From: Purshia tridentata
Lineage: Eukaryota > Streptophyta > Magnoliopsida > Rosales > Rosaceae
Direction: 5' to 3'
DNA: 64,000 nucleotides
NCBI GenBank assembly: GCA_003254885.1
Contig: QANT01007181.1
Span: 1 to 64,000, forward strand
The notes beneath the pieces are model-generated. The model had not been told where the DNA came from. It saw only the letters and a list, made by a program, of their open reading frames with translations, and searched no databases. The position numbers and the translations under genes were made by a program. Positions 61,701 to 64,000 of the stretch are shown here, piece after piece (the first letter of the stretch is position 1; the number at the start of each line of letters is the position of its first letter).

Positions 61701-64000
61701 GCAGATAGCTGAGGCTGATGAAACTGTATGGGTTGTGAAGTTTATGCCTGCGAAAGTGGCCACATCACTAAATAAGCTTCGAACAGCCTGCATTGAGCTA
61801 CTCTGTACTACTATGGCATGGGCAGATTTTAAAACTCCAAATCATTCTGAATTGCGTGCAAAGATCATTTCCATGTTTTTCAAATCTTTGACATGTCGAA
61901 CACCCGAAATTGTTGCTGTGGCTAAGGAAGGGCTGAGACAGGTCTTGTTGAGCTTCCTTTAAATTAGTTAATCCATTTCCTTTTTTTCTTCAGTTGTCTT
62001 GATATAATGCATTGCCTGGATGTGATAATGGTGACTATAGTATATATCCTATGGGAGTATTGGCCTCCAATTTTAGGTTTCACCTTAGGGATCACCTAGC
62101 TTTGCTTGTTATTTGACCAGGTGATGTTGCTCATCTGGACTTTCATGTTTTAAATGATTTTAAAATTCTTTTATAGCTGGGGCATGGTGGATGATTCATG
62201 GAATAGAAAATGACCATATTGTGGTTCATCTAGTTTCTTAGTTTTCTTTTCTGCAGTATATGTTTTTCTTGTGTTTTAACTGAAAAAATTTGGGAGTTTT
62301 TTAATGTATTCTACTCCATTGCTGTTCAGGTTATTAATCAGCAGAGAATGCCAAAAGAACTTCTACAGAGCAGCCTCAGGCCTATTTTGGTCAACTTGGC
62401 ACATACGAAGAACCTAAGCATGCCTCTTCTTCAAGGTCTGGCTCGTCTTCTTGAACTTCTGTCCAATTGGTTTAATGTTACCTTGGGTGGCAAGTTGCTA
62501 GAACACCTAAAGAAATGGTTAGAGCCTGAAAAACTTGCACAAAGTCAGAAATCATGGAAAGCTGGTGAAGAACCAAAAATTGCAGCTGGTAATGTGTTTT
62601 CGATTAGTCTACTTTTGCTCTTTGTTACATATACCTATGCATATGCACAATTACAGATGATATAATGCCAATTTTCTTCTACTTTCAGCTATTATTGAGC
62701 TTTTTCACCTTCTTCCTATGGCTGCCTCGAAGTTCCTTGATGAACTTGTAACCTTGACCATTGAATTGGAAGGAGCACTTCTTCCGGGACAAGTATACAG
62801 TGAGATTAACAGTCCATATCGCCTTCCACTCACAAAATTTTTGAATCGCTATGCAACACTTGCTGTTGATTATTTTCTTGCTCAATTAAGTGAACCGAAG
62901 TACTTCAGAAGGTAATATTTATATGATATCATATCACCAGGATGAAATTTTGTTTCGAAATCATCCAGTGCTCATTTATATATTTATTATTTTTCTTGTC
63001 TCATGTAACCTAGGTTTATGTATATAATCCGATCGGATGCTGGCCAGCCTTTGAGAGATGAACTTGCTAAATCACCACAGAAAATACTTGAAAGTGCTTT
63101 TCCTGAATTTTTGCCGAACCATAATGTAGTGATGGGTTCGGGATCATCAACTCCACCTGCTTTGTTAGGTGACGAAAGTCTTGTTAAGCCACCACCTGAT
63201 AGTTCTAATCCACCATCTGCACACGCTGGTGCAACGTCAGATGCTTATTTTCGGGGACTTGCACTTATTAAAACTTTAGTCAAATTGATACCCAGCTGGC
63301 TACAGAGTAATCGCATTGTGTTTGATACCCTGGTACTCGTTTGGAAGTCACCTGCAAGACTCTCGCGTTTGCACAATGAACAGGAGCTAAACTTAGTGCA
63401 GGTTAGTTTAGTGGCTTGATATACACAATTTGGTATACTCTCTCTTATGCTAATTATGTGACTTTGGGTTTGTTGCAACACTTGTTGACCTGGTTGCGGG
63501 AAATTCATATGTTATATGAATTATTGGCACATGCTGTATTAAGTAACTTCTGTTGACCTGTTGTTAATTTTTTAATTTGCTGTCTGTGATTTTTCTGAAC
63601 TTTATGTGTGGATCAATTAATATGCTGTCCTCAGATGCCTTTCTCTAATGATTACTAAAATGCAGGTTAAAGAAAGCAAATGGCTTGTGAAATGCTTCCT
63701 GAATTATTTACGGCATGACAAAACAGAAGTGAATGTTCTCTTTGATATACTCTCCATCTTCTTGGTTCATTCTCGAATTGATTATACATTTCTGAAGGAG
63801 TTTTATATAATCGAGGTATTCTGAATATGGGTTCTCTGTTTTGATATCATTTTTATTTTACTTATGTTGACTGGTTGTGAAACAATCACCATTTGCTCTT
63901 CAGGTTGCAGAAGGGTATTCACCCAACTATAAAAAAGCACTTCTCTTGCATTTTTTAAATCTTTTCCAATCGAAGCAGCTCGGTCATGATCACTTGGTGG
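52765..64000 (+). CDS. TRA1: TRA1/TRRAP pseudokinase, 5' part
   Basis: Twenty coding exons are visible: 52765-52822, 53126-53844, 53990-54115, 54214-54299, 54745-54853, 56167-56262, 56359-56421, 56525-56584, 56939-57007, 57953-58034, 58214-58266, 58346-58444, 58522-59754, 60548-61531, 61606-61941, 62330-62588, 62689-62911, 63014-63401, 63666-63815 and 63904 onward. They encode about 1763 residues, roughly the first half of a protein near 3800-3900 residues. The part seen is HEAT-repeat superhelix: MSPVQNFEQHSRRLIEPDL start, EYLNFLKCYFRAF, RNIVVEILNRLPH, RPFVQDLLKVA, EEREMLQLFSQIL, KALQLLGKLGGRNRRFL. The FAT and kinase-like parts lie beyond the window. TRA1 is the scaffold that links activators to NuA4 and SAGA acetyltransferases in the nucleus. 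Arabidopsis TRA1A is At2g17930, which fits the order. Confidence 0.95.
54441..54500 (+). repeat. Copied fragment of TRA1 exon 4 inside the next intron
   Basis: The 60 bases starting TTGTTAGTAGCCTTAAAACA match exon 4 bases 54217-54276 with one visible change (ACAGATTTC to ACAGTTTTC). The copy lies 224 bp downstream in the following intron and lacks the exon's acceptor site and the rest of the exon. Confidence 0.9.

Noticed and set aside
1-64000. CRISPR arrays, bacterial operons or a defence-like cluster
   Set aside because: No spaced direct-repeat array is present, and the genes are intron-containing plant nuclear genes with separate promoters.

Overview
This window is nuclear DNA from a dicot plant. 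The protein genes have many short GT-AG introns, the spaces between genes are AT-rich with (TA)n, (GA)n and (CA)n runs, and the proteins closely match plant families. The GAGTAATGCTATTTG-type inverted-repeat transposon and the gene order suggest a woody rosid, perhaps Rosaceae (Prunus-like). That is an inference and I could not test it. Three assembly gaps are visible: 25 N at 14632-14656, and single N at 39830 and 48241.

Layout. Minus-strand genes: a YEATS protein of the TAF14/GAS41 type (3348-6821), a coiled-coil protein (8111-9809) and a membrane-anchored GH9 endo-beta-1,4-glucanase (12259-15395). Next come a plus-strand RanBP2-type zinc-finger protein (17296-20274), a convergent small, probably plastid, membrane protein (20804-21358, minus) and an ALKBH9B-like m6A RNA demethylase (23004-26568, plus). 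A 5.6-kb AT- and GA-rich space leads to WUSCHEL (32170-33619, plus), the stem-cell homeobox gene. Then follow an APRF1/SWD2-like WD40 gene (37043-39404, minus), a small unrecognised protein gene (40770-41171, minus), a nearly full-length L1-type LINE (about 42228-48240), a WEB/DUF827 coiled-coil gene (49408-50445, minus) and the first 20 coding exons of a TRA1/TRRAP pseudokinase gene (52765 to beyond the window end, plus).

Splice sites were placed by eye. In every multi-exon gene the exon lengths sum to an open frame, which supports the models: 275, 344, 533, 326, 504, 313, 331 and 214 residues, plus about 1763 residues of TRA1.

From memory of Arabidopsis locus names, the order TRA1, WEB, WUS, ALKBH9B, membrane protein, RanBP2 zinc finger, coiled-coil protein, TAF14 matches At2g17930 to At2g18000. 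The GH9 gene, the APRF1-like gene, the small unknown gene and the LINE are extra here. Several genes in the block act in chromatin or RNA control: TAF14/YEATS and TRA1 (NuA4/SAGA), APRF1 (SWD2 type), ALKBH9B (m6A) and WUS (transcription). I saw nothing that forces the idea of a new multi-gene system. The most interesting features are the conserved WUS neighbourhood, a 20-bp perfect palindrome about 210 bp before the WUS start codon, a long-inverted-repeat transposon in a TAF14 intron, and duplications across single-N gaps, one of which suggests the LINE may be a heterozygous insertion.
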